From AC-32 sp963763475 (GTDB taxonomy: Bacteria; Actinomycetota; Thermoleophilia; Gaiellales; Gaiellaceae): a stretch of 64,000 nucleotides of DNA. How positions within the stretch are numbered: position 1 is the first letter of the stretch; each line of letters begins with the position of its first letter. The DNA lies in contig CAVXOR010000002.1 of NCBI GenBank assembly GCA_963763475.1, positions 1 to 64,000 on the forward strand, read 5' to 3'. The notes beneath the pieces were generated by a model that made no database searches, was not told the origin of the DNA, and saw nothing but the letters and a program-made list of their open reading frames with translations. Shown piece by piece: positions 43,384 through 52,029 of the stretch. The translations under genes were made by a program, and so were the position numbers.

Positions 43384-44372
43384 TGCAGCTCGGAATGGTC
43401 GGCCTCGGCCGGATGGGCGGGAACATGACGAAGCGCCTCGAGGCCGCCGGCCACGAGCTGAAGACCTTCGACCCGCAGGTCGAGGCGACCGCGTCCTCGC
43501 TCGAGGAGCTGGCGCAGCAGCTCGACGCGCCCCGGTCGGTCTGGCTGATGGTGCCGGCCGGGATCGTGGACGACGTGGTCTCGGAGCTGGCACCGCGCCT
43601 GGAGGAGGGCGACACGATCGTCGACGGTGGCAACTCGTACTACGTGGACGACCTGCGCCGCGCCAAAGAGCTGCGCGCGCGCGGCCTGCACTACGTCGAC
43701 GTCGGCGTCAGCGGCGGCGTCTGGGGCCTCGAGCGCGGCTACTGCCTGATGATCGGCGGCGACGACGAGGCGGTCGGCCGGCTAGTGCCCGTCTTCGAGG
43801 CGCTGGCCCCGGGCATCGAGGCCGCCGGCCGCACGCCCGGCCGCGACGGCGAGGCTGCGCCCGAGGAGCAGGGCTGGCTGCACTGCGGTCCGAACGGCGC
43901 CGGCCACTTCGTGAAGATGGTCCACAACGGGATCGAGTACGGCCTGATGCAGGCCTACGCCGAGGGGCTGAACGTGCTCAAGCACGCGAACATCGGCAAG
44001 CACGCCCAGGAGACGGACGCGGAGACGACGCCGCTGCGCGACCCCTCCCACTACCAGTACGAGCTCGACGTCCCTGCCGTCGCCGAGCTCTGGCGCCGCG
44101 GCTCCGTAGTCGCCTCGTGGCTGCTCGACCTGGGCGCGCAGGCGCTCCACGAGTCTCCCAACCTGGACGACTACGCCGGCCGCGTGAGCGATTCCGGCGA
44201 GGGGCGCTGGACGGTGCAGGCCGCGGTGGAGGAGGGCGTGCCGACGCCGGTGCTGGCGGCGTCGCTGTTCGACCGCTTCGCCTCGCGCGGCGAGGCCGAC
44301 TGGGGCAACCGCGTTCTCTCGGCGATGCGGAAGGCATTCGGGGGCCACCTGGAGAAGAGCCCCGAGCAATGA
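43383..44372 (+). CDS. gnd: 6-phosphogluconate dehydrogenase, decarboxylating (short type)
   Basis: 329 residues. Rossmann motif MVGLGRMGGNMTKRL at the start, DTIVDGGNSYYVDDLRRA, DVGVSGGVWGLERGYCLMIG, and the catalytic Lys in GAGHFVKMVHNGIEYGLM. The C-terminal domain is short, as in the NAD-preferring, GndA/YqeC-like class, not the 470-residue NADP enzyme. Converts 6-phosphogluconate to ribulose 5-phosphate and CO2. Starts one base inside the pgi stop and overlaps zwf by ATGA. Confidence 0.92.
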   Translation: MQLGMVGLGRMGGNMTKRLEAAGHELKTFDPQVEATASSLEELAQQLDAPRSVWLMVPAGIVDDVVSELAPRLEEGDTIVDGGNSYYVDDLRRAKELRARGLHYVDVGVSGGVWGLERGYCLMIGGDDEAVGRLVPVFEALAPGIEAAGRTPGRDGEAAPEEQGWLHCGPNGAGHFVKMVHNGIEYGLMQAYAEGLNVLKHANIGKHAQETDAETTPLRDPSHYQYELDVPAVAELWRRGSVVASWLLDLGAQALHESPNLDDYAGRVSDSGEGRWTVQAAVEEGVPTPVLAASLFDRFASRGEADWGNRVLSAMRKAFGGHLEKSPEQ

Positions 44373-45897
44373 CGCAAACGGCCGAGCCGCAGCAGCAACA
44401 GGAGAACCCACTGCTCGAAGGGCTGCAGCTCCGGCGCACGCCCGACCCGTGCGCACTCGTGATCTTCGGCGCCTCGGGTGACCTGACGCGCAGGAAGCTC
44501 TTCCCGGCGCTCTACTCGCTGGCACTACGGCGGTTGCTGCCCGAGCGCTTCGGCGTCGTCGGCGTCGCGCGCACCGAGGAGTCGGACGACGAGTTCCGCG
44601 AGCGGATGAAGCACGCCGTCCAGGAGTTCGGCCGTGACGAGTTCAAGCAGGACGTCTGGGACTGGCTGGCGGAGGGGATGCGCTACGTCGCGACGGACTT
44701 CGCCGACGAGCAGGGCGAGGACCGCATCGCCCAGGTGCTGAACGAGCTCGACGAGCAGCGTGGCACCGCGGGCAACCGCGTCTACTACTTCGCCGTCCCG
44801 CCCGACGCGATCGCGACGCTCCTCCGTGAGATCGGCGAGCGCCGCTCGACCGACGGGATGGACGCGCGTGATCGTCGAGAAGCCGTTCGGCCGCGACCTC
44901 GCCACGCGCCCAGGCGCTGAACGAGGAGATCCGGCACCACTTCCGCGAGAGCGAGATCTTCCGCATCGACCACTACCTCGGCAAGGAGACGGTCCAGAAC
45001 CTGCTCGCGCTGCGCTTCGCGAACGGGATCTTCGAGCCGATCTGGAACCGCCAGTTCGTCGACCACGTCCAGATCACGGTCGCCGAGTCGATCGGGATCG
45101 AGGGCCGCGCGGGCTTCTACGAGCAGGCGGGCGCGATCCGCGACGTGTTCCAGAACCACCTGCTGCAGCTCGTCGCGCTGACGGCGATGGAGCCACCGAT
45201 CGACTTCACAGCCGACTCCGTGCGCAACGAGAAGGTCAAGGTGCTGCGCGCGCTGCACACGCCCGGCCCGAAGCACGTAGTCCGCGGCCAGTACGGGCGC
45301 GGGCACGTCGAGGGCGAGGAAGTGCCGGCTTACCGCGAGGAGGAGGGGGTCGCGCCGGACTCGCTGACCGATACCTACGTCGCCGCGAAGCTGTACGTGG
45401 ACAACTGGCGCTGGGCCGACACGCCCTTCTACGTTCGGGCCGGCAAGCGGCTGGCGCGGCGCGAGACGACGATCGCGATCGAGTTCAAGCGCGCGCCCCA
45501 TCCGCCTTTCGAGATCGTGGACGACGAGGGCCTGCGACCGAACGTGCTCGTCTGCCACATCCAGCCGGACGAGGGCGTCTCGCTCGAGTTCGCGGCCAAG
45601 GTCCCAGGCCAGGGGATGATGCTGCGCACGGTCCACATGGACTTCCTCTACGGGCCGACCTTCCGCACCGGGATCCCCGAGGCGTACGAGCGGCTGCTGC
45701 TCGACTGCCTGCTCGGCGACGCGACCCTCTTCACCCGCGCCGACGAGGTCGAGGAGCAGTGGTCGCTGGTGGACGCGATCGTCGCGTTCTGGAAGCGCGA
45801 CCGGCCCTCCTTTCCGAACTACGCGGCGGGGACGTGGGGGCCGGCGGGCGCGGACGAGCTCATGAAGCGGGACGGCCGCAAGTGGCGACGGCGCTAG
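44369..45897 (+). pseudogene. zwf: Glucose-6-phosphate 1-dehydrogenase, split by two 1-base insertions
   Basis: Starts at ATG 44369 and reads CALVIFGASGDLTRRKLFPA (NADP Rossmann motif) to LREIGERRSTDG. An extra base near 44858 moves to a second frame (RVIVEKPFGRDLA), and another near 44906 to a third (ALNEEIRHHFRESEIFRIDH, then YLGKETVQNLLALRFANGIF with the catalytic HYLGKE). From there the frame is intact to 45897: LQLVALTAMEPP, RAGKRLARRETTIAIEFK, WSLVDAIVAFWK. Removing the two bases gives a normal 508-residue enzyme. The neighbours are intact, so a sequencing error is more likely than a dead gene. Confidence 0.9.
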
Positions 45898-46733
45898 GCA
45901 CGATCTCCGAGATCGACCGCGAGCTCGCCCGGCGGCGAATCGACCCCGCGACCGGGGACCCGATCCAGCGGACGAGCGTGATGACGCACATCGCTTGGGT
46001 GCCGTCCCAGTGGGTCGAGGCGGCGGAGGACGTGCTCGCAGGTCTCGCCGACCGTCATCCCTCGCGCACGATCGTGCTCGTGCCCGACCCGGACGCCGAG
46101 GACGGGCTCGAGGCGAACGCCGAGGTGATCAACTACCCATCGGGCCAGGGCCGCCAGGTCTGCGTCGAGACGATCCGCGTCCGGCTCAGCGGCTCGCGAG
46201 CCGAGGTGCCCGCGAGCGTCGTCCAACCGCTGCTGCTCCCGGACCTGCCGGTCTTCCTGCGTTGGCGAGGGCTGCCGCCCTTCGGCGAGCGCCCGTTCGA
46301 GGAGCTGGTGGACGTGGTCGACCGGCTGATCGTCGACAGCACCGAGTGGCCGGGCCTGCCCGCTCCTTACGCCGAGCTGGCCGAGATCTTCGACCGGGTG
46401 GTCGTCTCCGACATCGCGTGGGCGCGCACGAGCCGTTGGCGCCCGCAGCTCGCCTCGCTCTGGCCCGGGATCGCGGACGTCAAGGCGATCGAGGTGACCG
46501 GCACCGAGGCGCAGGCGAACCTGCTGGCCGGCTGGCTCCGCTCGCGGCTCGGGCACGACGTCGCGCTGGAGCACGAGCAGTCCGACCGGCTGCAAGGCGT
46601 GAAGGTGGACGGCGACCCTGCGCCGTTCCCGCCGGGCGATCCGCCCGATCCGTCGGACCTGCTGAGTGACGAGCTCGACCGCTTCGCGCGCGACCGGGTC
46701 TACGAGGAGGCCGCTCGCGCCGCAGCGGCGTGA
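45882..46733 (+). CDS. opcA: Glucose-6-phosphate dehydrogenase assembly protein OpcA
   Basis: 283 residues. GTG 45882 overlaps the zwf end by 16 bases. OpcA features: RRTSVMTHIAWVPS-like (RTSVMTHIAWVPSQWVEAAE), a central TIVLVPDPDAEDGLEANAEV, LLLPDLPVFLRWRGLPPFGE and LRSRLGHDVALEHEQ. OpcA is restricted to actinobacteria and cyanobacteria and activates or assembles G6PDH, so it helps date the right part as actinobacterial. Last gene of the pentose-phosphate run. Confidence 0.9.
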   Translation: MATALGTISEIDRELARRRIDPATGDPIQRTSVMTHIAWVPSQWVEAAEDVLAGLADRHPSRTIVLVPDPDAEDGLEANAEVINYPSGQGRQVCVETIRVRLSGSRAEVPASVVQPLLLPDLPVFLRWRGLPPFGERPFEELVDVVDRLIVDSTEWPGLPAPYAELAEIFDRVVVSDIAWARTSRWRPQLASLWPGIADVKAIEVTGTEAQANLLAGWLRSRLGHDVALEHEQSDRLQGVKVDGDPAPFPPGDPPDPSDLLSDELDRFARDRVYEEAARAAAA

Positions 46734-46760
46734 TGTGACGTGGGAGGGGCTGTGCGGCGT

Positions 46761-47264
46761 ATGGACGCCGTGAAGACGAAATTCGCGGAGGCGGCCGAGC
46801 GCCACCTCGACGACGTTCATGCCTATCTCGTGTACCTGACCGGAGACAGAGCGACCGCAGAGGAGCTGACCGCCGAGACGTTCGCGCGGGCGCTCGAGCG
46901 GTGGCACCGCTTCGACCCTAGGCGCGCCGGGCCTCGCACCTGGCTCTGCCAGCTCGCGCGCTCGACCGCGCTCGACCACTTTCGCGCTGAGGCGCGCCGC
47001 CGCCGGCGCGAAGGCCGCTACGCCGCCGCCGACCTCGGCAAGCCTGCGCAGGTCTTCGGCGAGGGCCTGTCCCCGGAGCTGGAAGGTGCGCTTGCGCGGC
47101 TCTCGGCTGCCGAGCGCGAGGTGGTCGCTCTGCGGGTCGTGCTCGAGCTAGACGGCGAGGGGGCCGCACGGGTGCTCGGGATCAGCACCACGGCCTGCTC
47201 GACGCGCTTGAGCCGTGCCCTGCAGAAACTTGAGAAGGAGGTGAGCGCCGGTGTCGCCGCTTGA
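46761..47264 (+). CDS. ECF-type RNA polymerase sigma factor
   Basis: 167 residues from ATG 46761; a GTG at 46752 lies nearer to GGGAGGGG and may be the true start. Region 2: YLVYLTGDRATAEELTAETF and TWLCQLARSTALDHFRAEAR. Region 4: LARLSAAEREVVALRVVLEL and GEGAARVLGISTTACSTRLS, a helix-turn-helix for the -35 element. The next gene overlaps by 14 bases and encodes a protein with one N-terminal membrane segment, in the position of an anti-sigma factor. Confidence 0.88.
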   Translation: MDAVKTKFAEAAERHLDDVHAYLVYLTGDRATAEELTAETFARALERWHRFDPRRAGPRTWLCQLARSTALDHFRAEARRRRREGRYAAADLGKPAQVFGEGLSPELEGALARLSAAEREVVALRVVLELDGEGAARVLGISTTACSTRLSRALQKLEKEVSAGVAA

Positions 47265-48264
47265 GCTCGTCGGAGACGTCGACCGCATCGCAGAGGAGCT
47301 GCGCGCTTCCCGGCCCGTCGCCTCTTCGGCGCTGCGCGAGCGTGTCGCTGCGCTCGGGCCGGTCGAGCCCGCGGGGCCGCGCTGGTCGTTTCGTTGGCCG
47401 TCGCGCCGGCTCGTGCTCGGCCTCTCGGCCGCGGCGCTGCTCGCGTCGCTGGTCGCCGCCGGGCTGACAAGCGAGCCGAGCAAGCAGCAGGTTGCACAGG
47501 GCTTTCACCCGACCGTCACACAGAGCTCGGCCGGGACGGCCGGCGGCGCGGCAACCCAGCGCCGCGCGGAGAAGGCCACCGGCGACCGCCTGACCTTCCG
47601 CCAAGCGGCCCTGCCCGCGCCCAGCGCGGCCCGGCTCCAGCGCTACCAGTCGACCCTGCGCCTGCGGGTCAAGGACGTCGAGGCGCTCTCGAGCGCGACC
47701 AGGCGGGCGATCGCGCTCGCCCGCTCCCTCGGCGGCTTCGTCGGCTCGGTGGACTACTCGACCCGCGCCGGCAAGCGCGGGAGCTCGCGCGTCGTGCTGC
47801 GTGTGCCCGTCGGAGAGGTGCAGTCGGCGCTCGTGACGCTCACCGGCCTCGGCACGATCCTGCAGCAGCAGACCGGGATCCTCGATGTCACACGCCGAGC
47901 CGATCGGGAATCGCGCCAGCTCGCCAGGCTCAAGCACCAGCTCGAGGCGGCGAGCGCCGAAGAGGCGCCGGCGCTCCGCGCACGGCTGAAGACCCTGGAG
48001 GCGAAGCACCGGAAGCTCCTGCGCAGCGCCCGCCTCGCGCGGATCGTGCTCGTCCTGACCACGCCCGCGAAGGAGGCGGCTGCAGCGCCGGGCCGCTTGC
48101 ACCGCACGCTCGACGACGCCGGCGGCGTGCTCCTGCGCGAGCTCCAGTTCCTGCTCTACGCGCTGGTCGTCGCGGGCCCGTTGCTCCTGTTCGGTCTCGC
48201 GGGGCTGGCCACCGCGCGCGCGGCACGGCGGCGGTCGGACCGAAGAGTCCTGGAACGCGCCTAG
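47251..48264 (+). CDS. DUF4349-domain membrane protein, possible anti-sigma partner
   Basis: 337 residues. A cytoplasmic N-terminal helix region of about 50 residues (LVGDVDRIAEELRASRPVAS), a membrane segment LVLGLSAAALLASLVAAGL, a low-complexity linker, then DUF4349: RYQSTLRLRVKDVEALSSAT, RSLGGFVGSVDYST, VVLRVPVGEVQSALVTLTGL and a coiled coil (LARLKHQLEAASAEEAPALR). A second membrane segment, LLYALVVAGPLLLFGLAGLA, lies near the C-terminus. Overlap with the sigma gene suggests it holds the sigma factor at the membrane; this is inferred from position. Ends on the CTAG shared with the metalloprotease gene. Confidence 0.75.
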   Translation: MSPLELVGDVDRIAEELRASRPVASSALRERVAALGPVEPAGPRWSFRWPSRRLVLGLSAAALLASLVAAGLTSEPSKQQVAQGFHPTVTQSSAGTAGGAATQRRAEKATGDRLTFRQAALPAPSAARLQRYQSTLRLRVKDVEALSSATRRAIALARSLGGFVGSVDYSTRAGKRGSSRVVLRVPVGEVQSALVTLTGLGTILQQQTGILDVTRRADRESRQLARLKHQLEAASAEEAPALRARLKTLEAKHRKLLRSARLARIVLVLTTPAKEAAAAPGRLHRTLDDAGGVLLRELQFLLYALVVAGPLLLFGLAGLATARAARRRSDRRVLERA

Positions 48265-49547
48265 AACGCGATCCAGCCGGGGAGCCGGCCGTGCGGCCCC
48301 ACGGCGGTATAGCCGAGCTGGTACTCAACGCCATTCAGGTGGCCGCTCGTCACGATCAGGGTCACGTTCTTCCGCTCGGCCGAGTTGCGGAAGATCGTGG
48401 AGAGCAGCACGCCCTTTCCCGGACGGACGCGCTTTCCGATCACGCGACGTCCCCTGGGACCGCCGACGACCATCGTCACGCTCGGCGCCGGCCCGCTCCC
48501 GTAGGGCACGGCCACGACGACTCCGCGGGAACGGGCCGGAACCGCGATCGAGATGTAGTGCGTCGAGAGGCCGTAGACGCCGAAGACGCGTGTCACTCGC
48601 GTTCTCGTCGATGCCCGGAGCGTCACCGCTCGTCCGACCGGGAGCGCCTGGCGGTACAGGCCGAGCGAGAACCTGGCGAAGACGTCGAACAGCTTGCCGG
48701 CACCGCTGGCCTGAAGTGCAGCGTCGAGCTGGGACACGCCGATGACGGTCGTTGTCACGCCGCTACGGTCGTCGGCTTCGAGTTTCGCGAAGTACCGCGG
48801 CAGCACGTCGCGGTTGAGCCCGGAGAGATACAGCCACCACCAGGCGCCGCCGTAGCAGTGCTCGCAGCTGAAGCGCTCGTCGTAGAGCGGCAGCCATGGA
48901 GTGCTCAGCCACCTATCGAGGTAGTCGGTCGCGACGACGTCCTCGATCGCGGGAAAGACGAGCATCGACATGGCGACGGCGCTTCCTTCGGCGGCCCAGC
49001 TCGGCAGCCGACCGCTGACGACGTACGAGTACTGCACCACGTGGAAGAGCTCGTGGGCGACGGTGGGGTTGAGGCCGCCGAATGCCTTCGGCACGCTCGG
49101 GTCGAGGCGGGGCGAGACGAGCACGAAGCTGCCGCCCTCGCCGGTCTGCTCACCGAAGGTGAGGCCGAATGTCCCCGGCGGGAGTGAGTCGATGTAGATG
49201 TCGGGCTTCGTGTCCGGCCCGGCCGCGTCGGCGAGGGGAAGCTTGAAGCCGTGCTGCTGGTAGTAGGCGAGCGCGGCATCCGCGGCCCCGGCCACGTGCT
49301 CGACGTAGTCGGGATAGCCGTTTCCGTTGTCGTCGTTCAGCGCCGGAGCGTCGGGGCCGCTCGTGACGTAGTGGACGACCGCGCGAGCACCGACGTACGG
49401 CGTCGCCTCAGGCGTCCCGAACGAGTATGTGCCGCCACTCGTCGGGCGCTGGACGATCGCTCCGGCTGCAAGCGCGGCATGGGCGCCTGTTGCGAGTGCG
49501 AGGCCGACGGCGAGCGTGAACGCGAGGGAGAGACGGCCGCGAGACAT
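48261..49547 (-). CDS. Secreted zinc metalloprotease-like protein
   Basis: 428 residues. Signal peptide LSLAFTLAVGLALATGAHAA. The motif TVAHELFHVVQY gives HExxH (His165, Glu166, His169), and WAAEGSAVAMSMLVF about 20 residues later offers the third ligand Glu. Upstream DDNGNGYPDYVEHVAGAADA is the Ca-binding-like lead seen in this family (MXAN_6640-type putative metalloproteases). The C-terminal 150 residues are beta-rich, perhaps a cell-surface or substrate domain. A CEHC motif lies in between. Exported; substrate unknown. No obvious -10 at its start. Confidence 0.75.
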   Translation of the reverse strand: MSRGRLSLAFTLAVGLALATGAHAALAAGAIVQRPTSGGTYSFGTPEATPYVGARAVVHYVTSGPDAPALNDDNGNGYPDYVEHVAGAADAALAYYQQHGFKLPLADAAGPDTKPDIYIDSLPPGTFGLTFGEQTGEGGSFVLVSPRLDPSVPKAFGGLNPTVAHELFHVVQYSYVVSGRLPSWAAEGSAVAMSMLVFPAIEDVVATDYLDRWLSTPWLPLYDERFSCEHCYGGAWWWLYLSGLNRDVLPRYFAKLEADDRSGVTTTVIGVSQLDAALQASGAGKLFDVFARFSLGLYRQALPVGRAVTLRASTRTRVTRVFGVYGLSTHYISIAVPARSRGVVVAVPYGSGPAPSVTMVVGGPRGRRVIGKRVRPGKGVLLSTIFRNSAERKNVTLIVTSGHLNGVEYQLGYTAVGPHGRLPGWIAF

Positions 49548-49601
49548 CCGGACAGGTTTCGGCAGGCCCGTTGACTACAGAGCTCCCTCGTTCGAGTGAC
49601 G

Positions 49602-50726
49602 TCAATCGAGGGACAGCGAGCGCTCGAGCGCCCTGGCGCCGCCGAGCACGAGGGCGTCCTGCCCGGGTGGAGCCGCGAGCTGCGCGGAGGCGGGCAGCCC
49701 GTCCTCGGCGGGACCGCAGGGGATCGCCGCCGCCGGCCAGCCCGTCGCGTTGAACGGGTAGGTCAGCTTCGTCAGGCGGCCACGCAGGGCGAGCTCGTCT
49801 GCCGGCGCGGCCGGCGCGACGCAGACGAGCGCCGGCGTCAGCACCAGGTCGACGCCCGCCGCGGCCTCGGCCAGCTGCTCCCGGTAGCGCTCCCGCCGCT
49901 CGCGCGCCCGCTCGTACCCGGCGTCGGTGACGGCGAGGCAGCGCTCGAGCTTGGCTCGGACGTTCTCGCCGTAATCGTCGGCGTGCTCGGCGAACAGCTC
50001 ACGGTGGACGTCGGCGACCTCGCGGCTGAAGCTCTCGTAAAAGTCTTCGCCGAGCGGAAGCTCGAGGCGGCGCCGCCGCGGGAAGCGCTCCGCAGCGGCC
50101 TCGACGCGGGCGCGTACTAGCGAGTCGGCGAGCTCGGTCCAGGCGACGCCGATCTCGACGTCCTCGAGCTCTAGCTGCGTCGCCTCGAAGCCGGGCACGA
50201 GCGCTTGCAGCATCCGCTCGCAGCCGTCGACGTCACGCGCCATCGGGCCGGCGTGGTCGAAACTCGGCGCGAGCGGGAAGCAGCCGTCGATCGGCACGAG
50301 TCCCCAGGTGGGCTTGAAGCCGGTGACGCCGCAGCACGCCGCCGGGATGCGGATCGAGCCGCCCGAGTCGGAGCCGAGCGCCGCGTCGGCGAGCCCGGCC
50401 GCCAGCGCCGCGGCGGAGCCGCCGCTGGAGCCGCCCGCGACGCGGCCCGGATAGCGGGGGTTCGGCACGGGGCCGAAGTGCTCGTTCTCTGAGGTCGTCC
50501 CGAAGGCGAACTCGTGCAGGTTGGTCTTGCCGACGTTCGCATAGCCCGCCGCCTCGAGCCGCCTCACGGCCTCGGCGCTCTCGCGCGGGACGTGGTCGGC
50601 GAACAGGATCGAGCCGTAGGTCGTGACCAGCCCGGCCGTGTCGAACAGGTCCTTGACCGCCAGCGGAATCCCCTCGCCCGGCTCCGGCGGGCGGGCGAGG
50701 AAGATGCCCTCGGGCTCGCTCAGAAG
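49602..50726 (-). CDS. Amidase-signature family enzyme, start unclear
   Basis: About 374 residues. The Ser-cisSer-Lys triad is visible: Lys in GIPLAVKDLFDTAG, cis-Ser in RVAGGSSGGSAAALAA, nucleophile Ser in GSDSGGSIRIPAACCG. TGFKPTWGLVPIDGCFPLAP is also conserved. The C-terminus is compact (PFNATGWPAAAIPCG). The frame upstream of EPEGIFLARPPEPGEG has no ATG, GTG or TTG before it enters the overlapping small gene; CTG near 50724-50726 is the only candidate, so the start is unsure. Shorter than GatA (about 490). Hydrolyses an amide; substrate unknown. Confidence 0.8.
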   Translation of the reverse strand, partial: LLSEPEGIFLARPPEPGEGIPLAVKDLFDTAGLVTTYGSILFADHVPRESAEAVRRLEAAGYANVGKTNLHEFAFGTTSENEHFGPVPNPRYPGRVAGGSSGGSAAALAAGLADAALGSDSGGSIRIPAACCGVTGFKPTWGLVPIDGCFPLAPSFDHAGPMARDVDGCERMLQALVPGFEATQLELEDVEIGVAWTELADSLVRARVEAAAERFPRRRRLELPLGEDFYESFSREVADVHRELFAEHADDYGENVRAKLERCLAVTDAGYERARERRERYREQLAEAAAGVDLVLTPALVCVAPAAPADELALRGRLTKLTYPFNATGWPAAAIPCGPAEDGLPASAQLAAPPGQDALVLGGARALERSLSLD

Positions 50727-50845
50727 ACGGCGAGGTAGATGAAGCCCACCGCGAAGGTGGCCGCGACGAGCACCAGGAAGAGCCCGAACAGCAGCAGTCC
50801 CAGCTTCATGTTCTCGCGCTCGAACTCAGGCCCGTGTTCGGGCAT
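50720..50845 (-). CDS. 41-residue single-pass membrane protein after ctaB
   Basis: MPEHGPEFERENMKLGLLLF, then LFLVLVAATFAVGFIYLAVF as one membrane helix to the end. Its ATG overlaps the ctaB stop (TGATG at 50843-50847), and its own stop at 50720 overlaps the amidase frame. Too short for most gene finders. Position at the end of the ctaC-D-B operon suggests a small oxidase subunit or assembly factor (subunit IV-like), by inference only. Confidence 0.65.
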   Translation of the reverse strand: MPEHGPEFERENMKLGLLLFGLFLVLVAATFAVGFIYLAVF

Positions 50846-52029
50846 CAGAGCAGCGGGTCGATCGCGAGCGCCACGAACAGCAGCGCCAGGTAGAGGAGCG
50901 AGTAGCGGAACAGCGCGCCCGCCCGGGCAGTGGTCGTCTCGCGCCGCAGGCGCCAGGCGAAGCGCAGGAAGATCGCGCCGAGCAGCACCGCCGCGGCGAG
51001 GTAGGCCGCACCGGCCGTGTGCCAGGCGAAGGGCAGCAGCGTCACGGCGACGAGCACGAGCGAGTACCAGACGATCTGCCTCGCGGTCTCGTCGTCGCCG
51101 CGGACGACCGGCAGCATCGGCACGCGTGCGGCCGCGTAGTCGCGCTTGATCACGAGCGCGAGCGCCCAGAAGTGCGGAGGCGTCCAGAAGAAGACGATCA
51201 AGAAGAGGAACAGCGCCGGCAGGGTCAGGTTGCCGGTCGCGGCGGCCCAGCCGACGAGCGGCGGGACTGCCCCCGCGGCGCCGCCGATTACGATGTTCTG
51301 GGGCGTCGTCCGCTTCAGCCAGCGCGTGTAGACCAGGACGTAGAAGAGCCCGCCGACGAGCGCCAGCACGGCGGTGAGCACGTTGACCAACGACGCCAGC
51401 AGGACGAACGAGAACGCCATCAGCGCCAGCCCGAACTCGAGCGCGCGGCCGGGCGTGACGCGGTCCTCGGCGACGGGACGGTGCCCCGTGCGGCTCATCA
51501 GCCGGTCGAGGTCGCGGTCGAGCACGTGGTTGAGCGCGCTCGCCCCGCCGCAGGCCAGCGCGAGGCCGGCCATCGTGATCGCGAATGTGTCGAGCGGCGG
51601 GACGCCCTGCGCGCCGACGAACATCCCGGCGGCCCCGGTCAGCAGCAGCAGGGTCATGATCCGCGGCTTGGTCAGCGTGATGTAGTCGCGCCACGGCGCG
51701 GCCGGGACCGGCTCGCCGCGGAAGGTCTCGGCCGCGACGATGAGCGAGGCCGCCAGCGAGAGGCCCGCGAGCGCGAGGTGGGCGGGCTTCGAGATCACGA
51801 GCGCGGCCGTCAGGAACGCGACCAGCGCGGTGACCGAGGGCAGGAGCAGCCGCCGGTGCTCGACCCAGGCTGCAGCCACGAGTGCGGTCAGCGGCGGGAG
51901 GGCCAGCGCGGCGAGCCCGCGGTGGGCGGCGCCGAGCTCGAGCGCGCCGCTCACGACCGCGGCGGCACACGCGGCGGCCGCGAAGATCGCGGTCAGGCGC
52001 AGCCAGGGACCGGGGCGCAGCTCAGGCAC
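50845..52029 (-). CDS. ctaB: Protoheme IX farnesyltransferase with N-terminal membrane extension
   Basis: Attaches a farnesyl group to heme B to make heme O. The UbiA domain starts near residue 112 (DYITLTKPRIMTLLLLTGAA) and has the Mg/prenyl-diphosphate motif NHVLDRDLDRLMSRT and WALALVIKRDYAAARVPMLP, with seven or more helices. The first 110 residues are unusual for CtaB: three to four extra membrane segments (AIFAAAACAAAVVSGALELG, LPSVTALVAFLTAALVI and others). 394 residues against about 300 normally. Overlaps ctaD by 8 bases and the 41-residue gene by 3. Confidence 0.92.
   Translation of the reverse strand: MPELRPGPWLRLTAIFAAAACAAAVVSGALELGAAHRGLAALALPPLTALVAAAWVEHRRLLLPSVTALVAFLTAALVISKPAHLALAGLSLAASLIVAAETFRGEPVPAAPWRDYITLTKPRIMTLLLLTGAAGMFVGAQGVPPLDTFAITMAGLALACGGASALNHVLDRDLDRLMSRTGHRPVAEDRVTPGRALEFGLALMAFSFVLLASLVNVLTAVLALVGGLFYVLVYTRWLKRTTPQNIVIGGAAGAVPPLVGWAAATGNLTLPALFLFLIVFFWTPPHFWALALVIKRDYAAARVPMLPVVRGDDETARQIVWYSLVLVAVTLLPFAWHTAGAAYLAAAVLLGAIFLRFAWRLRRETTTARAGALFRYSLLYLALLFVALAIDPLL

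Noticed and set aside
44760..46733. A 657-codon plus frame covering zwf and opcA, possible fusion protein
   Set aside because: Only its end (OpcA) and a 16-residue patch (VIVEKPFGRDLA) are real; the middle is a wrong frame of zwf created by the two inserted bases.
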